A DNA stretch of 50,246 nucleotides from DATJQA01 sp041169145 (GTDB lineage: Bacteria > Patescibacteriota > Minisyncoccia > UBA6257 > 2-01-FULL-56-20), in contig JBEEJO010000002.1 of NCBI GenBank assembly GCA_041169145.1, positions 1 through 50,246 on the forward strand, read 5' to 3'. A program made the translations under genes and the position numbers. Shown here in pieces: positions 17,129 through 25,121 of this stretch. The notes below the pieces were generated by a model that was not told the DNA's origin, searched no databases, and saw nothing but the letters and a program-made list of their open reading frames with translations. How positions within the stretch are numbered: position 1 is the first letter of the stretch; each line of letters begins with the position of its first letter.

Positions 17129-18688
17129 TCACTTCCGGTCTGATCGGAACGATGCCTTGATCTTCTCGTGTCCCGACAGACCTTCCGTGGAGACCACGAA
17201 CTCCTCGGAACACCCGTTCGCGGGAGCGTCGTATCGAGCGAGGATCTCGGGGCCTTCCTGCAATGCGCGCTTGCGGTCGATCGCGATGAGGTTTTCGTCT
17301 TGGGTCTTCAGAACGACGACCCCGTCGGACTTGGATCTGATCATCCCCACGAGATCGGAGAGGTTCTCGACCTTCTTGCCATCGGCCTCCACGATAAGGT
17401 CTGCCTCGTTGTTCTCGTAGCCCCTGTTGATCTCGGCCCGCAAGACGTTGCACAAAGCGACTGGCTCTTGTCCGTCGGAGCTCGCCGGGTGGTCGAGCAG
17501 ATTCATCAGATGACGCGGTACTTTGCTCGGCCAATCGTCGCCCCATGTCGTCAGGTAGTTCACGGTGAGGGGGCAGAACGTGAGACCGCCGAACGTATAG
17601 TATCGTGGCCGCATTCCGTACAAAGGCCCGCGGACGAGCACGCCCCAGCCGAGCGGGCGGTCCAGGAGAAGCGTTACGCCAAGGGGCTTACCTTCCCGCC
17701 AGACATCGAGCTCAACGCTCTCTCCGACCTGTTTCGTTTGGAGATCGTAGTAGAAGGCGGTCCGTTCGTGAGACCGAAACTCGATCCTGCCGTCGGTTCC
17801 GATCGCATCGCCGCTGATCTTCAGAATGACGTCGCCGGGTCGAAGAACGCGCGCCGCAGCCGTTCCGGTTTTGATACTGCGAACGAGGATACCGCCCGAC
17901 TCGCTCGCCGGAAGACCATACATGCGACGCAGCTCGGCCGCCTCGAAGCGTTGCCATGTGAAAGCGGCTTGAGGTACACCATCCAAACGTCCGTCCTGAA
18001 CATCGGCCAGAAACTGCTTGATCACTTGAACCGGAACCATCTCGCCGGTCTTGCGGAGGCCCCCGGTGACCTGCATCGCCACGCCGGCCACTTTTCCATT
18101 GGCGATCACCGGACCACCGCTGTTCCCGAGGTCGATCGTGCTACCGATCTGTCCGATCAGAAGGAAAGTGTTCGCGTGCTGATACCGTTCGTGTTCGAGC
18201 CGCGATAGGACACCTCGCGTAATGCTCAGCGCCTCGCCTCCTGTCGGATAGCCGAGCACAGCAACCTCATCTTGAAGTTCAGGGACATCGCCGATCACCA
18301 GCGGTTCCACCGAATCGAAAAACCCGGGCTCATCCACGGTGAGAAGTGCAAGGTCCGTCTCGTTGGAAACGAACAGCGTCCTGGCCTGAACACGCTCTGA
18401 GGATCCGTACTTTTGCGCCAGGATGTACGTGGCGTTGGCCACCATGTGGGCGCTCGTTAGGATCCGGTTTCCGGATATGACGAACGCCGAGCCACTACCC
18501 GCGCTCCTGTTACCCGACCCCCAAGGCGTGTTGTAATCCGAAAGGAGCTCGGCCATGTGGATCTTGACGATCGCCTCTCGGGGATCCGCCACGTTCACCG
18601 TCTTGGACTTGTCCTGTGCGACGCTCACCGAGGGCGCGAGGCCTGCGGCAAGAACTGCGTTCACAACGAGAATCAGGTGCAGGCGCAT
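17129..18688 (-). CDS. Secreted HtrA/Deg-like trypsin-family serine protease with PDZ
   Basis: A 519-aa protein with a signal peptide (hydrophobic 3-22, likely cut after VSVAQ). The trypsin-like domain has the full triad: His81 in LTSAHMVA, Asp112 in NETDLALLTVD and Ser190 in DLGNSGGPV. A PDZ domain spans about 260-345 (GGILVRSIKTGTAAARVLRP), and a second, more divergent PDZ-like part is near 420-480. It should act outside the cytoplasmic membrane in protein quality control or processing. ATG 18688 has an AAGGGGG ribosome site. Strong SD use, a GC-rich terminator and its position beside a thyX N-terminal fragment suggest it was acquired. Confidence 0.88.
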   Translation of the reverse strand: MRLHLILVVNAVLAAGLAPSVSVAQDKSKTVNVADPREAIVKIHMAELLSDYNTPWGSGNRSAGSGSAFVISGNRILTSAHMVANATYILAQKYGSSERVQARTLFVSNETDLALLTVDEPGFFDSVEPLVIGDVPELQDEVAVLGYPTGGEALSITRGVLSRLEHERYQHANTFLLIGQIGSTIDLGNSGGPVIANGKVAGVAMQVTGGLRKTGEMVPVQVIKQFLADVQDGRLDGVPQAAFTWQRFEAAELRRMYGLPASESGGILVRSIKTGTAAARVLRPGDVILKISGDAIGTDGRIEFRSHERTAFYYDLQTKQVGESVELDVWREGKPLGVTLLLDRPLGWGVLVRGPLYGMRPRYYTFGGLTFCPLTVNYLTTWGDDWPSKVPRHLMNLLDHPASSDGQEPVALCNVLRAEINRGYENNEADLIVEADGKKVENLSDLVGMIRSKSDGVVVLKTQDENLIAIDRKRALQEGPEILARYDAPANGCSEEFVVSTEGLSGHEKIKASFRSDRK

Positions 18689-18703
18689 GGCGCCCCCTTC
18701 TGG

Positions 18704-18928
18704 TTAATCGCAGAAAACTTCTGCTACTTTTTTTGGTTGAAAGGCTCGTTGAACAACGGCTCCCTGCGGTTCCAAGTGAAACGGCTTACTACTTCTTGTT
18801 GTACTGCCGTTCGTGAAAGCCGTCAACCGACGAGATAAGATCTCCGACAGAGAATCCTCACCATACCGGTCGTGACCGGTCGGTTTGTGCGGTGCGAAGT
18901 CGGGGCGGTAATCTTCATGGTTTTCCAT
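18704..18928 (-). pseudogene. ThyX N-terminal-like fragment (74-aa ORF)
   Basis: The ORF begins MENHEDYRPDFAPHKPTGHDRY, in blocks matching the thyX start (YKPDFAP, then DRY), but loses similarity after about 25 residues and stops at 74 aa. It also carries the same promoter as thyX (TGC TATACT, 7 nt, ATG) and a related GTTCAC upstream. The protease gene starts 15 bp after its stop, so the two may share a transcript. It is either the broken end of a duplicated thyX or a small real gene built on a copied start region; I favour the first. It fills most of the 334-bp gap at 18689-19022. Confidence 0.5.
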
Positions 18929-18935
18929 CGCCGGT

Positions 18936-18941
18936 AGTATA
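18936..18941 (-). promoter_or_regulatory. Duplicated thyX-type extended -10 promoter
   Basis: TATACT preceded by TGC, followed by ACCGGCG (7 nt) and ATG 18928. It differs from the thyX promoter in one of those 7 bases. It may drive the protease gene through the short ORF. Confidence 0.6.
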
Positions 18942-19022
18942 GCAGAAAGCTTGACGGAGTGAACACGGTTCGGATAGGATGCTCGGCAGCGCGGCCGAAC
19001 GGCCGCTTTGAGGAGGATTTCT

Positions 19023-19514
19023 ATGAACATTGATGTCGCCATCGGCTGGTTCAACTTCGGCGTGTTCCTGGTGTACGCGTTCATCCTCGATGCTGTCGTC
19101 GTAGGGATCCTGGCGCTCTTCTCGAAGGGGTGGAGTTACCGGAACGCGGTCCTGAACTGCTGGCTCATCACATTGGGCGGCGGGCTGGCCGTGACGCTCT
19201 CCATCCTGACGTTCAAGTGGTGGAGTCGCGTTTCGACGTGGTTGCCGTCCTGGCTGAACGCCTCAGGCATCCCCCTCACGAAGCTCGCTTCGCTTGCCTG
19301 CTTCATCGCCCTCGTAGGGCTACTGGTCTGGCTCGTGAGGGGGCTCGAGGAGACGTATGTGAGCGAGGGGTTCGCTCCCGTCGCTGTGTCAGGAGCTCTG
19401 TTCCTGGGAACCCTGTGGGCTTACGGCTTTACGTACGAGAAGCTCGGAATCGCCGTCCCGCTCATGACCCGTCAGATCTTCGCCTGGTTCTCCTGGCTCT
19501 TCACGAACTCCTAA
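19023..19514 (+). CDS. Multi-pass membrane protein, unknown (163 aa)
   Basis: ATG 19023 is preceded by a perfect AGGAGG site at about 7 nt. The 163-aa product has about four membrane helices (about 9-33, 44-65, 88-109 and 118-138) and a hydrophobic C-terminus. No family is recognised. The strong SD, the codon style and the GC-rich terminator that follows match the protease gene and the membrane trio rather than the leaderless housekeeping genes. Confidence 0.65.
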   Translation: MNIDVAIGWFNFGVFLVYAFILDAVVVGILALFSKGWSYRNAVLNCWLITLGGGLAVTLSILTFKWWSRVSTWLPSWLNASGIPLTKLASLACFIALVGLLVWLVRGLEETYVSEGFAPVAVSGALFLGTLWAYGFTYEKLGIAVPLMTRQIFAWFSWLFTNS

Positions 19515-19540
19515 GCCAGAAACGGGCGGCAAGTGACCCG

Positions 19541-19567
19541 GGCCTCACGCGACATCCGCGTGGGGCC
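19541..19567 (+). terminator. Terminator of the plus-strand membrane-protein gene
   Basis: GGCCTCACGC pairs with GCGTGGGGCC (one T-G pair) around GACATCC, followed by TTTCGTATTT. Confidence 0.7.
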
Positions 19568-19591
19568 TTTCGTATTTCTGAAGAACACAAT

Positions 19592-19613
19592 AACCCAGCT
19601 TGCGCTGGGTTTT
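19592..19613. terminator. Terminator downstream of groEL
   Basis: AACCCAGC (19592-19599) pairs with GCTGGGTT (19604-19611) around a 4-nt loop. The T-run is on the plus strand and a shorter TTATT follows on the minus strand. It sits between two convergent genes and probably serves both. Confidence 0.65.
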
Positions 19614-19649
19614 GTGGATGGCGCGATTTGCCCTTTGCGCTTTGCTGAT

Positions 19650-21311
19650 CTAGTAATCTCCCATTCCCATGCCGCCGGGCATTCCCCCACCGCCCATCGG
19701 CGGATTTTCTTTCTTCGGGATCTCCGTTACGGCCGCGCCCACGACGAGATACGTCGCGGTTACGGAAACAGCGTTCGTGAACGCGGTTTTCACCACCTTC
19801 AAGGGGTCAATGATGCCGGCTGATTTCAGGTCTTCAATCTTATTCGTCACCGCATTGAATCCGAGCCAAGCATCCTTCGCATCTCCCTTCTTCCGGCGCA
19901 GTTCGTCTACCGTAGAAGCGGACTCGCCGCTATTCGCGATGATGGCCGAGATCGGCGCGAGCGATGCGCGGTGAAGGATCGCCTTCGCCGCATCCGCGAC
20001 GGTGTTATAGCTTTCTTTTGCCGTGCCCGAACCGTCCAACGCAAGAACGTTCAGAAGGGCGATGCCGCCGCCCGGGACGATACCCTCTTCCATCGCGGCG
20101 CGCGTCGCCGCGACCGCATCTTCCACGCGCTGCTTCAACTCCTTCTGCGCGGACTCCGTCGGCGCACCGACTTTGATGACGGCAACGCCGCCCGAGAGTT
20201 TGCCGAGCCGTTCCTGAAGCTTCTCTTTGTCGAAATCGGAATCGGTCTTTTTGATCTGCGCTTTGAGCTGGGCGATGCGGGATTCTATGTCCTTTTTATT
20301 TCCCTTGCCGCCGACGATCGTCGCATTATCTTTCGTTGCCACGACGCGATGCGCGTGACCCAGCGCATCCAGATCCACCGTGTCGAGCTTCTTGCCGAGA
20401 TCGTCTGAAATGAACGTCGCGCCCGTCACAACGGCGATATCCTGCAGCATCTCCTTCCGCCGATCGCCGAATCCCGGGGCCTTCACCGCAAGCACGCTGA
20501 ATATGCCGCGGAGCTTATTCACGATGAGCGTCGCGAGCGCTTCGCCTTCCACTTCTTCCGCAACAATGACGAGTTCCTTTTTGCCGCTTTGCACCACCTT
20601 CTCCAAGACCGGCAAGAGCTCTTGGATGGACGATATCTTCTTGTCCGTTACAAGAATGTAGGGGTCTTCCAGCGCGGCCTCCATCCGTTCCTGATTCGTG
20701 ATCATGTATTGGCTGACGTAGCCGCGGTCAAATTGCATGCCTTCCACCATCTCGTATGAGTTGCCGATGGTATTGGAATCCTCGATGGTCACCACGCCCT
20801 CCTTGCCGAGCTTTCCCATTACTTCCGCGATGAGCCGGCCGATCTCCGCATCCTTCGCCGAGAGCGTTGCGACTTCCTCAACCTTCTTCACATCATTGAT
20901 GAGCTCTTTTTGCACATCCAACTTCTTCACGATCGCCTCGCTCCCCTTTTTGAGCTCCTCCGCAAGATGAATGACGTTGAATCCTTTTTCGCGGATGGCC
21001 TTCTCGCCTTCGTCTATCATCGCCTGGGCCAGCACGACCGAGGTCGTCGTGCCGTCTCCCACGTTGTCGTTCGTCTTATCGGCCGCCTGCTTGATGAATT
21101 CGGCACCGAGATTCTCGTACTTATCCTGAAGCTCGATCTCTTTCGCCACCGTCACGCCGTCGAACGTGACTTGCGGCGCACCGTACGACTTCTCGATGAC
21201 GACTGCCCGGCCGCGCGGGCCAAGCGTCATTTTGACCGCCTCCGCAAGCTTATCGATGCCCTTGCGCATCGCCGCTCGCGCATCTTCATTGAACTTTATT
21301 TCCTTAGCCAT
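19650..21311 (-). CDS. groL: Chaperonin GroEL (60 kDa)
   Basis: A 553-aa chaperonin of full family length. Signatures are TLGPRGRAVVIEKSYGAP, the nucleotide-binding GDGTTTS (85-91), GIVPGGGIALLN and the Gly/Met tail MGGGGMPGGMGMGDY. It forms the ATP-driven folding chamber with GroES, encoded 5 bp upstream, so groES-groEL is a normal operon. No CIRCE-type repeat was seen upstream of groES. Confidence 0.98.
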   Translation of the reverse strand: MAKEIKFNEDARAAMRKGIDKLAEAVKMTLGPRGRAVVIEKSYGAPQVTFDGVTVAKEIELQDKYENLGAEFIKQAADKTNDNVGDGTTTSVVLAQAMIDEGEKAIREKGFNVIHLAEELKKGSEAIVKKLDVQKELINDVKKVEEVATLSAKDAEIGRLIAEVMGKLGKEGVVTIEDSNTIGNSYEMVEGMQFDRGYVSQYMITNQERMEAALEDPYILVTDKKISSIQELLPVLEKVVQSGKKELVIVAEEVEGEALATLIVNKLRGIFSVLAVKAPGFGDRRKEMLQDIAVVTGATFISDDLGKKLDTVDLDALGHAHRVVATKDNATIVGGKGNKKDIESRIAQLKAQIKKTDSDFDKEKLQERLGKLSGGVAVIKVGAPTESAQKELKQRVEDAVAATRAAMEEGIVPGGGIALLNVLALDGSGTAKESYNTVADAAKAILHRASLAPISAIIANSGESASTVDELRRKKGDAKDAWLGFNAVTNKIEDLKSAGIIDPLKVVKTAFTNAVSVTATYLVVGAAVTEIPKKENPPMGGGGMPGGMGMGDY

Positions 21312-21316
21312 GGTAG

Positions 21317-21607
21317 TTAGTCGACAATTGCGAGGATATCGTCCTCGTCCCCGACCAGGTATTTCTTTCCGTCAACTTCTATTTCGTCCGGACCATATTT
21401 CTTAAAGAGCACTTTATCGCTGACCTTGACCGACATCGGTTGAAGTTCGCCCTTGTCGTTCTTCTTCCCCGGCCCAACGGCAAGCACGGTGCCCATGATG
21501 GGTTTTTCCTTGTCCGCCGTTTCCGGAAGCACGATGCCCGACTTCGTCATCTTCTCTTCCGCAAGCGGCTCAAGGAAGATGTGGTTTGATAATGGTTTGA
21601 AATTCAT
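21317..21607 (-). CDS. groS: Co-chaperonin GroES (10 kDa)
   Basis: A 96-aa GroES with KPLSNHIFLEPLAEEKMTKS, GIVLPETADKEKP, VLAVGPGK and the C-terminal KYLVGDEDDILAIVD. ATG 21607 gives the family length; the frame is open 16 codons further upstream but without GroES sequence. TATAGT abuts the ATG. It caps GroEL, encoded 5 bp downstream. The 203-bp gap upstream (21608-21810) holds only a short Ser/Gln/Pro-rich plus-strand frame that I do not accept as a gene. Confidence 0.96.
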   Translation of the reverse strand: MNFKPLSNHIFLEPLAEEKMTKSGIVLPETADKEKPIMGTVLAVGPGKKNDKGELQPMSVKVSDKVLFKKYGPDEIEVDGKKYLVGDEDDILAIVD

Positions 21608-21810
21608 ACTATAAATCGTTGAATTAGCAACCTCGACTGAAGATTGCCAATACAATGTACGGCAAGATGCGCCTATGCGTCAAGGTGCTTCAGGATCCAT
21701 CTCTGGAAAACCGATGTCCGGTTCGCTCCAACAGCAAGCATCTCCCCAGCTGAATCCGACAGCTTCTCCAAAGACGAATTCTTTTACGGATCTTTCCGAG
21801 AAACAAAAAC

Positions 21811-22734
21811 CTACGCCTGGGATTTGTTCAGCTCGTCGTAAATATTCAATACCGCTTTCACCGCGTCTCCCGCCGAGATGTTGTTCTGTTTGTAGAGCAC
21901 ATCCGACACGTCGCCAACCGCCCAAATGCGCGGGTGCGAGGTCTTCTGGGTCTTGTGGTCCACCATGATATCGCCGAGCTTGTCCGTCGTTACCTTATCT
22001 TTCACGAACTCCGAGTTTGGGATGGCGCCAATTTCTACGAAAATGCCCTGGAGGTCCATTCGTTTCGTTTCGTTCGTCCTCCGGTCCAGATATTCCATTC
22101 CGGACACGAACTGTTCACCGAAGATCTTTTGAGGCTCGGCCATTGTGAGCAGTTCGAATTTCGGACTTGCCGTGAGCTTCGCGAGGGTCACTGCATCCCC
22201 TCTCGGCACCTCGCCTCGTTCCAGAAGATATATCTTTGCGGCATAGGGCAAGAGATCGATGCCCGCCTCAAATCCCGCATTCCCGCCGCCAATGACCGCC
22301 ACTACTTTACCTTTGAAGAGCGGTGCGTCGCACGTTGAGCAATAGACGACCCCTTTTCCATCCAGCTCCTTCTCGCCCGGGATGTCGAGCTTCCTGCGCC
22401 GGCTTCCGGACGCGACGAGCAGGTACTTCGTCTGTAATGTTCTTCCGTTTTTCGTCGCGATACCCAATGCGTCCTGAACGTCCTGTACGCCGGTCACCAG
22501 ATCATCGTCAATGATCTCAATGCCCTCCTGCGTTCGAAGATGTTCTTCAAGCATCTTTGCCAGATCGAGCCCTGATACAGATTTTGTACCGATCCAGTTC
22601 TGTATGTCGGTGGAGACCAGCGACTGCCCGCCGAACGAATCAGTGATGAGCAATGTCTGTATCTTTTTCCGCGCGGCATAGATACCAGCAGCAACTCCGC
22701 CAGGACCGCCGCCGATGATGATGAGGTCGTACAT
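21811..22734 (-). CDS. trxB: Thioredoxin reductase (NADPH, FAD)
   Basis: A 307-aa flavoprotein with FAD motif IIGGGPGGVAAGIYAARK (GGGPGG at 8-13), redox centre CSTC (132-135, a variant of CATC), NADPH motif VIGGGNAGFEAG (149-154) and the second FAD motif AVGDVSD near the end. It passes NADPH electrons to thioredoxin-like proteins. It lies among glutaredoxin-like and DsbA-like genes on the same strand. Confidence 0.95.
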   Translation of the reverse strand: MYDLIIIGGGPGGVAAGIYAARKKIQTLLITDSFGGQSLVSTDIQNWIGTKSVSGLDLAKMLEEHLRTQEGIEIIDDDLVTGVQDVQDALGIATKNGRTLQTKYLLVASGSRRRKLDIPGEKELDGKGVVYCSTCDAPLFKGKVVAVIGGGNAGFEAGIDLLPYAAKIYLLERGEVPRGDAVTLAKLTASPKFELLTMAEPQKIFGEQFVSGMEYLDRRTNETKRMDLQGIFVEIGAIPNSEFVKDKVTTDKLGDIMVDHKTQKTSHPRIWAVGDVSDVLYKQNNISAGDAVKAVLNIYDELNKSQA

Positions 22735-22822
22735 GTTCGTTTTTTTTAGCGTAGGAGCCTAGGGACGAACCGCGATCCAACGACGTCTTGTCTCGCTCAA
22801 ACTTTCTCCTCAAGCTCCGGTC

Positions 22823-23062
22823 CTATTTACCAAGCTTCAGCGCATGCATGATACCCGGCTTATCAAAACCGATAAAAATCTCGCCATCTACATCGATCAC
22901 GGGAACGCCCAGCTGATGCGATTTCTGGATCATCTCTTCGCGCGCCGTTTCATCCTCTATGACGTTCAGCTCCTGATACGCGATATTGTTCTTCGTGAAA
23001 AACTCTTTCGCTATTTTGCAGTAGACGCACGTTGGCGTGGTGTAAATTTTTATGTTTGCCAT
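22823..23062 (-). CDS. Glutaredoxin-family thiol oxidoreductase
   Basis: A 79-aa glutaredoxin/NrdH-like protein: IKIYTTPTCVYCKIAK with CxxC at Cys12 and Cys15, LGVPVIDVDGEIFIGFDK with the cis-Pro in VPV, and a short C-terminal helix. ATG 23062 (MANIKIY) fits the family start; an upstream in-frame start would add seven non-conserved residues. Probably reduced by TrxB, encoded just downstream. Confidence 0.92.
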   Translation of the reverse strand: MANIKIYTTPTCVYCKIAKEFFTKNNIAYQELNVIEDETAREEMIQKSHQLGVPVIDVDGEIFIGFDKPGIMHALKLGK

Positions 23063-23098
23063 AGGTGATGATCGATCGAACAATGAATGATCCGACTT

Positions 23099-23263
23099 TT
23101 ATTTTTGTTCACGGCCAAATATCTCCCAGATGCCGAGCAGCGCGATCGCAAGCCCTACAACCACATTACTCCAGAAAAGCACGGTGTGCATACCGCTGCC
23201 GAACATCCATGGCGAGAGAATGACGCACGCGCCAAGACCTACTTGTACCCATTCGATCTTCAT
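23099..23263 (-). CDS. Half-size SPW-motif membrane protein (54 aa)
   Basis: A 54-aa ORF from ATG 23263 with ACVILSPWMFG (SPW motif about residues 17-19) and a second membrane helix (about 30-48). Classical SPW-repeat proteins are about twice as long with two such motifs, so this is a single-unit version. TAGAAT lies 12 nt before the ATG. Function unknown. It ends 36 bp before the glutaredoxin start on the same strand. Confidence 0.72.
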   Translation of the reverse strand: MKIEWVQVGLGACVILSPWMFGSGMHTVLFWSNVVVGLAIALLGIWEIFGREQK

Positions 23264-23300
23264 GGGGCACATCCGATTCTATCCTGGTGGAGCCTGAAAC

Positions 23301-23326
23301 GCAAAATCCCCAATGGGGGATTTTGC
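23301..23326. terminator. Hairpin terminator after the zinc-ribbon gene
   Basis: GCAAAATCCCC (23301-23311) and GGGGATTTTGC (23316-23326) form a perfect 11-bp stem with loop AATG. T-rich arms lie on both strands. It sits 22 bp after the zinc-ribbon stop and before the SPW gene. Confidence 0.65.
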
Positions 23327-23347
23327 TCCTTGAGACGATCTCGGTCT

Positions 23348-23545
23348 CTACCGGCCGAAGCTTGCCGACCGCTGGCGGTGGCAATCCCGGCACAAAAGCT
23401 GCCCAACGCGGCTCGGATCGGGCGCGAACGGCAAGCGATCGATGACCGCATTGCATTTCGAGCACTTCCATCCGCCCTGGCAGCCGTCTGCATCGCCGGC
23501 CTGGTGCCAGACGCGCTCGGGCCGCTGCTGATTTTGATAGTCCAT
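23348..23545 (-). CDS. CxxC...CxxC zinc-ribbon protein
   Basis: A 65-aa protein with WKCSKCNAVIDRLPF then LLCRDCHRQR: two CxxC knuckles about 20 residues apart, a small zinc ribbon of a kind frequent in CPR genomes. It is probably an accessory nucleic-acid or protein binder; the role is unknown. The start is uncertain: ATG 23545 is chosen, but an in-frame TTG at 23611 would add 22 residues. Confidence 0.75.
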   Translation of the reverse strand: MDYQNQQRPERVWHQAGDADGCQGGWKCSKCNAVIDRLPFAPDPSRVGQLLCRDCHRQRSASFGR

Positions 23546-23643
23546 TGCGTAGTAGTACGATTCGCCCTTTATGTCGTCGCGTACTCCGTCGGGCGAAGCG
23601 TATGTGCTCAAAACCCCGATACGTACGGAACCCTGGTAGCCTA

Positions 23644-24405
23644 TTATTTTGCGAGTGCGGCGTCAATGGCCGTCTTGAACGTATCGATTGGCTGAGCGCC
23701 CTGGATCAGTTGGCCATCCACCAGTGATGACGGCGTCGCGGTCACTCCGCCGCCTTGAGCCGCCTTTACCACGGCTTGTACCACATCGGCATACTTGTTC
23801 GCATCGTAGCATTCGCCGAGTTTCGTGGCATCCATGCCGACCTGGCCGGCAAGCTTCACAAAAAGATCGCGGTTCAGGTTTCCATTATGCTCTTGCCCAT
23901 CTTTCGACTCCGCGGCATAGAGCGCGTCATGGAAGACCCAGTACTTGCCTTGGTCCTTTGCGCATTCCGCCGCCTCCGCAGCCTCAACCGACTCCGGACC
24001 GAGGAAAGCCAGATCGCGAAAGATGAACTTCGCTTTCCCGGTCTTTACGTACTGCTCCACGATCTGCGGCTCTGTTTGCTCGAAGAACCGCACACAGAAC
24101 GGACACTGATAGTCGCCGTATTCAATAACAGTGACCGGCGCTTTCGGATCGCCGAGGATAACATCCCGTTCCTGGATCGCCATGAGGGCGTCATTACTCA
24201 CGGGCGCCGGCTGACCCCCTACTGGAGGGTTCCCTCCGCTCGGCACTTCCGCTTGCTTTGCGAAACCTCCGCGATTCATCGCATAGAGGATCGACCCCGA
24301 GATCATAACGCCGGCGATGAGAATGCTCACCGGCAAAAAATTCGCGTTGCCCATGTTGCTCTCCGACCCTCCGTTCGTATGATGCTCTTTGTGTTCGTGT
24401 TCCAT
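23644..24405 (-). CDS. Membrane-anchored DsbA/DsbG-like thiol-disulfide oxidoreductase
   Basis: A 253-aa protein with a short His/Glu-rich N-terminus, one membrane anchor (about 23-43), a Pro/Gly linker, and a thioredoxin-fold domain with EYGDYQCPFCVRFF (CPFC at 101-104) and GVTATPSSLVDG (cis-Pro). It should form or isomerise disulfides outside the membrane. ATG 24405 was chosen because TAGAAT lies exactly 7 nt upstream. It is divergent from the DedA gene across a 117-bp promoter region. Confidence 0.92.
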   Translation of the reverse strand: MEHEHKEHHTNGGSESNMGNANFLPVSILIAGVMISGSILYAMNRGGFAKQAEVPSGGNPPVGGQPAPVSNDALMAIQERDVILGDPKAPVTVIEYGDYQCPFCVRFFEQTEPQIVEQYVKTGKAKFIFRDLAFLGPESVEAAEAAECAKDQGKYWVFHDALYAAESKDGQEHNGNLNRDLFVKLAGQVGMDATKLGECYDANKYADVVQAVVKAAQGGGVTATPSSLVDGQLIQGAQPIDTFKTAIDAALAK

Positions 24406-24412
24406 GCTGGCA

Positions 24413-24418
24413 ATTCTA
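24413..24418 (-). promoter_or_regulatory. -10 element for the DsbA-like gene
   Basis: TAGAAT followed by TGCCAGC (7 nt) and ATG 24405: a leaderless arrangement. Confidence 0.55.
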
Positions 24419-24508
24419 CCATCCCACCTGCCGCCAGTGTCAATACAGCGCAATCCACATGCTTCGTTCAGGTCCGAGAAACGTTTCGCGCAACGCGTAC
24501 AAGTGCGA

Positions 24509-24514
24509 TACAAT
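24509..24514 (+). promoter_or_regulatory. -10 element for dedA and the polysaccharide operon
   Basis: TACAAT followed by ATACAAAC (8 nt) and ATG 24523. It would drive five tightly spaced genes up to the terminator at 28905. Confidence 0.5.
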
Positions 24515-24522
24515 ATACAAAC

Positions 24523-25116
24523 ATGATCTCCGAGACGATCTTTTCGTGGATCTCTGCGTACCGGTACGCGATCCTTTTCCCCTTAGCGCTTGTGGAAGGT
24601 CCCGTCATTATGACCGTTTCGGGGGTGCTCTTGAAGCTCGGATATTTCACGTTCTGGCCGCTCTACTGCATCCTCATGGCCGGCGACCTTGCCGCCGATA
24701 TCCTTTGGTACGCCGTCGGCTATTATGGCGGGCAACCGCTCGTGCGCCGGTATGGCAAATTTTTCAGCCTGTCCGACGACCTACTCGCCAAGACGGAAAC
24801 GGCATTTCATCGTCACCAGAACAAGATCCTCATCATTTCCAAGATCACGATGGGGCTCGGCTTCGCCTTGGTCATTCTTATTACCGCCGGCATCATGCGT
24901 ATCCCGTTCAAAAAATATGTTGCCTTCAACGCGCTCGGCCAGACCGTCTGGACGGCGCTTCTTATCAGTGTCGGCTATTTTTTCGGCTCGGTCGTTATTC
25001 TGGTGAACGAAGGATTGCGGCTTGCAACGGGTGCCGCATTCGCCGTTCTTGTTGCGGCGCTCCTGTACGGTATAAATCGTTATCTGCGCACGCGCGACCT
25101 GCAAAACCGGCTTTAA
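24523..25116 (+). CDS. DedA/SNARE-associated family membrane protein
   Basis: A 197-aa polytopic protein: FPLALVEGPVIMTVSGVLLK, GDLAADILWYAVGYYGG (Asp and Tyr typical of DedA), then KFFSLSDDLLAK and two more helices. DedA proteins take part in membrane homeostasis, and some recycle the undecaprenyl-phosphate carrier. Placement as first gene of a polysaccharide operon, 5 bp before a glycosyltransferase, would fit a carrier-lipid role; that is inference. Confidence 0.85.
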   Translation: MISETIFSWISAYRYAILFPLALVEGPVIMTVSGVLLKLGYFTFWPLYCILMAGDLAADILWYAVGYYGGQPLVRRYGKFFSLSDDLLAKTETAFHRHQNKILIISKITMGLGFALVILITAGIMRIPFKKYVAFNALGQTVWTALLISVGYFFGSVVILVNEGLRLATGAAFAVLVAALLYGINRYLRTRDLQNRL

Positions 25117-25121
25117 CACCC

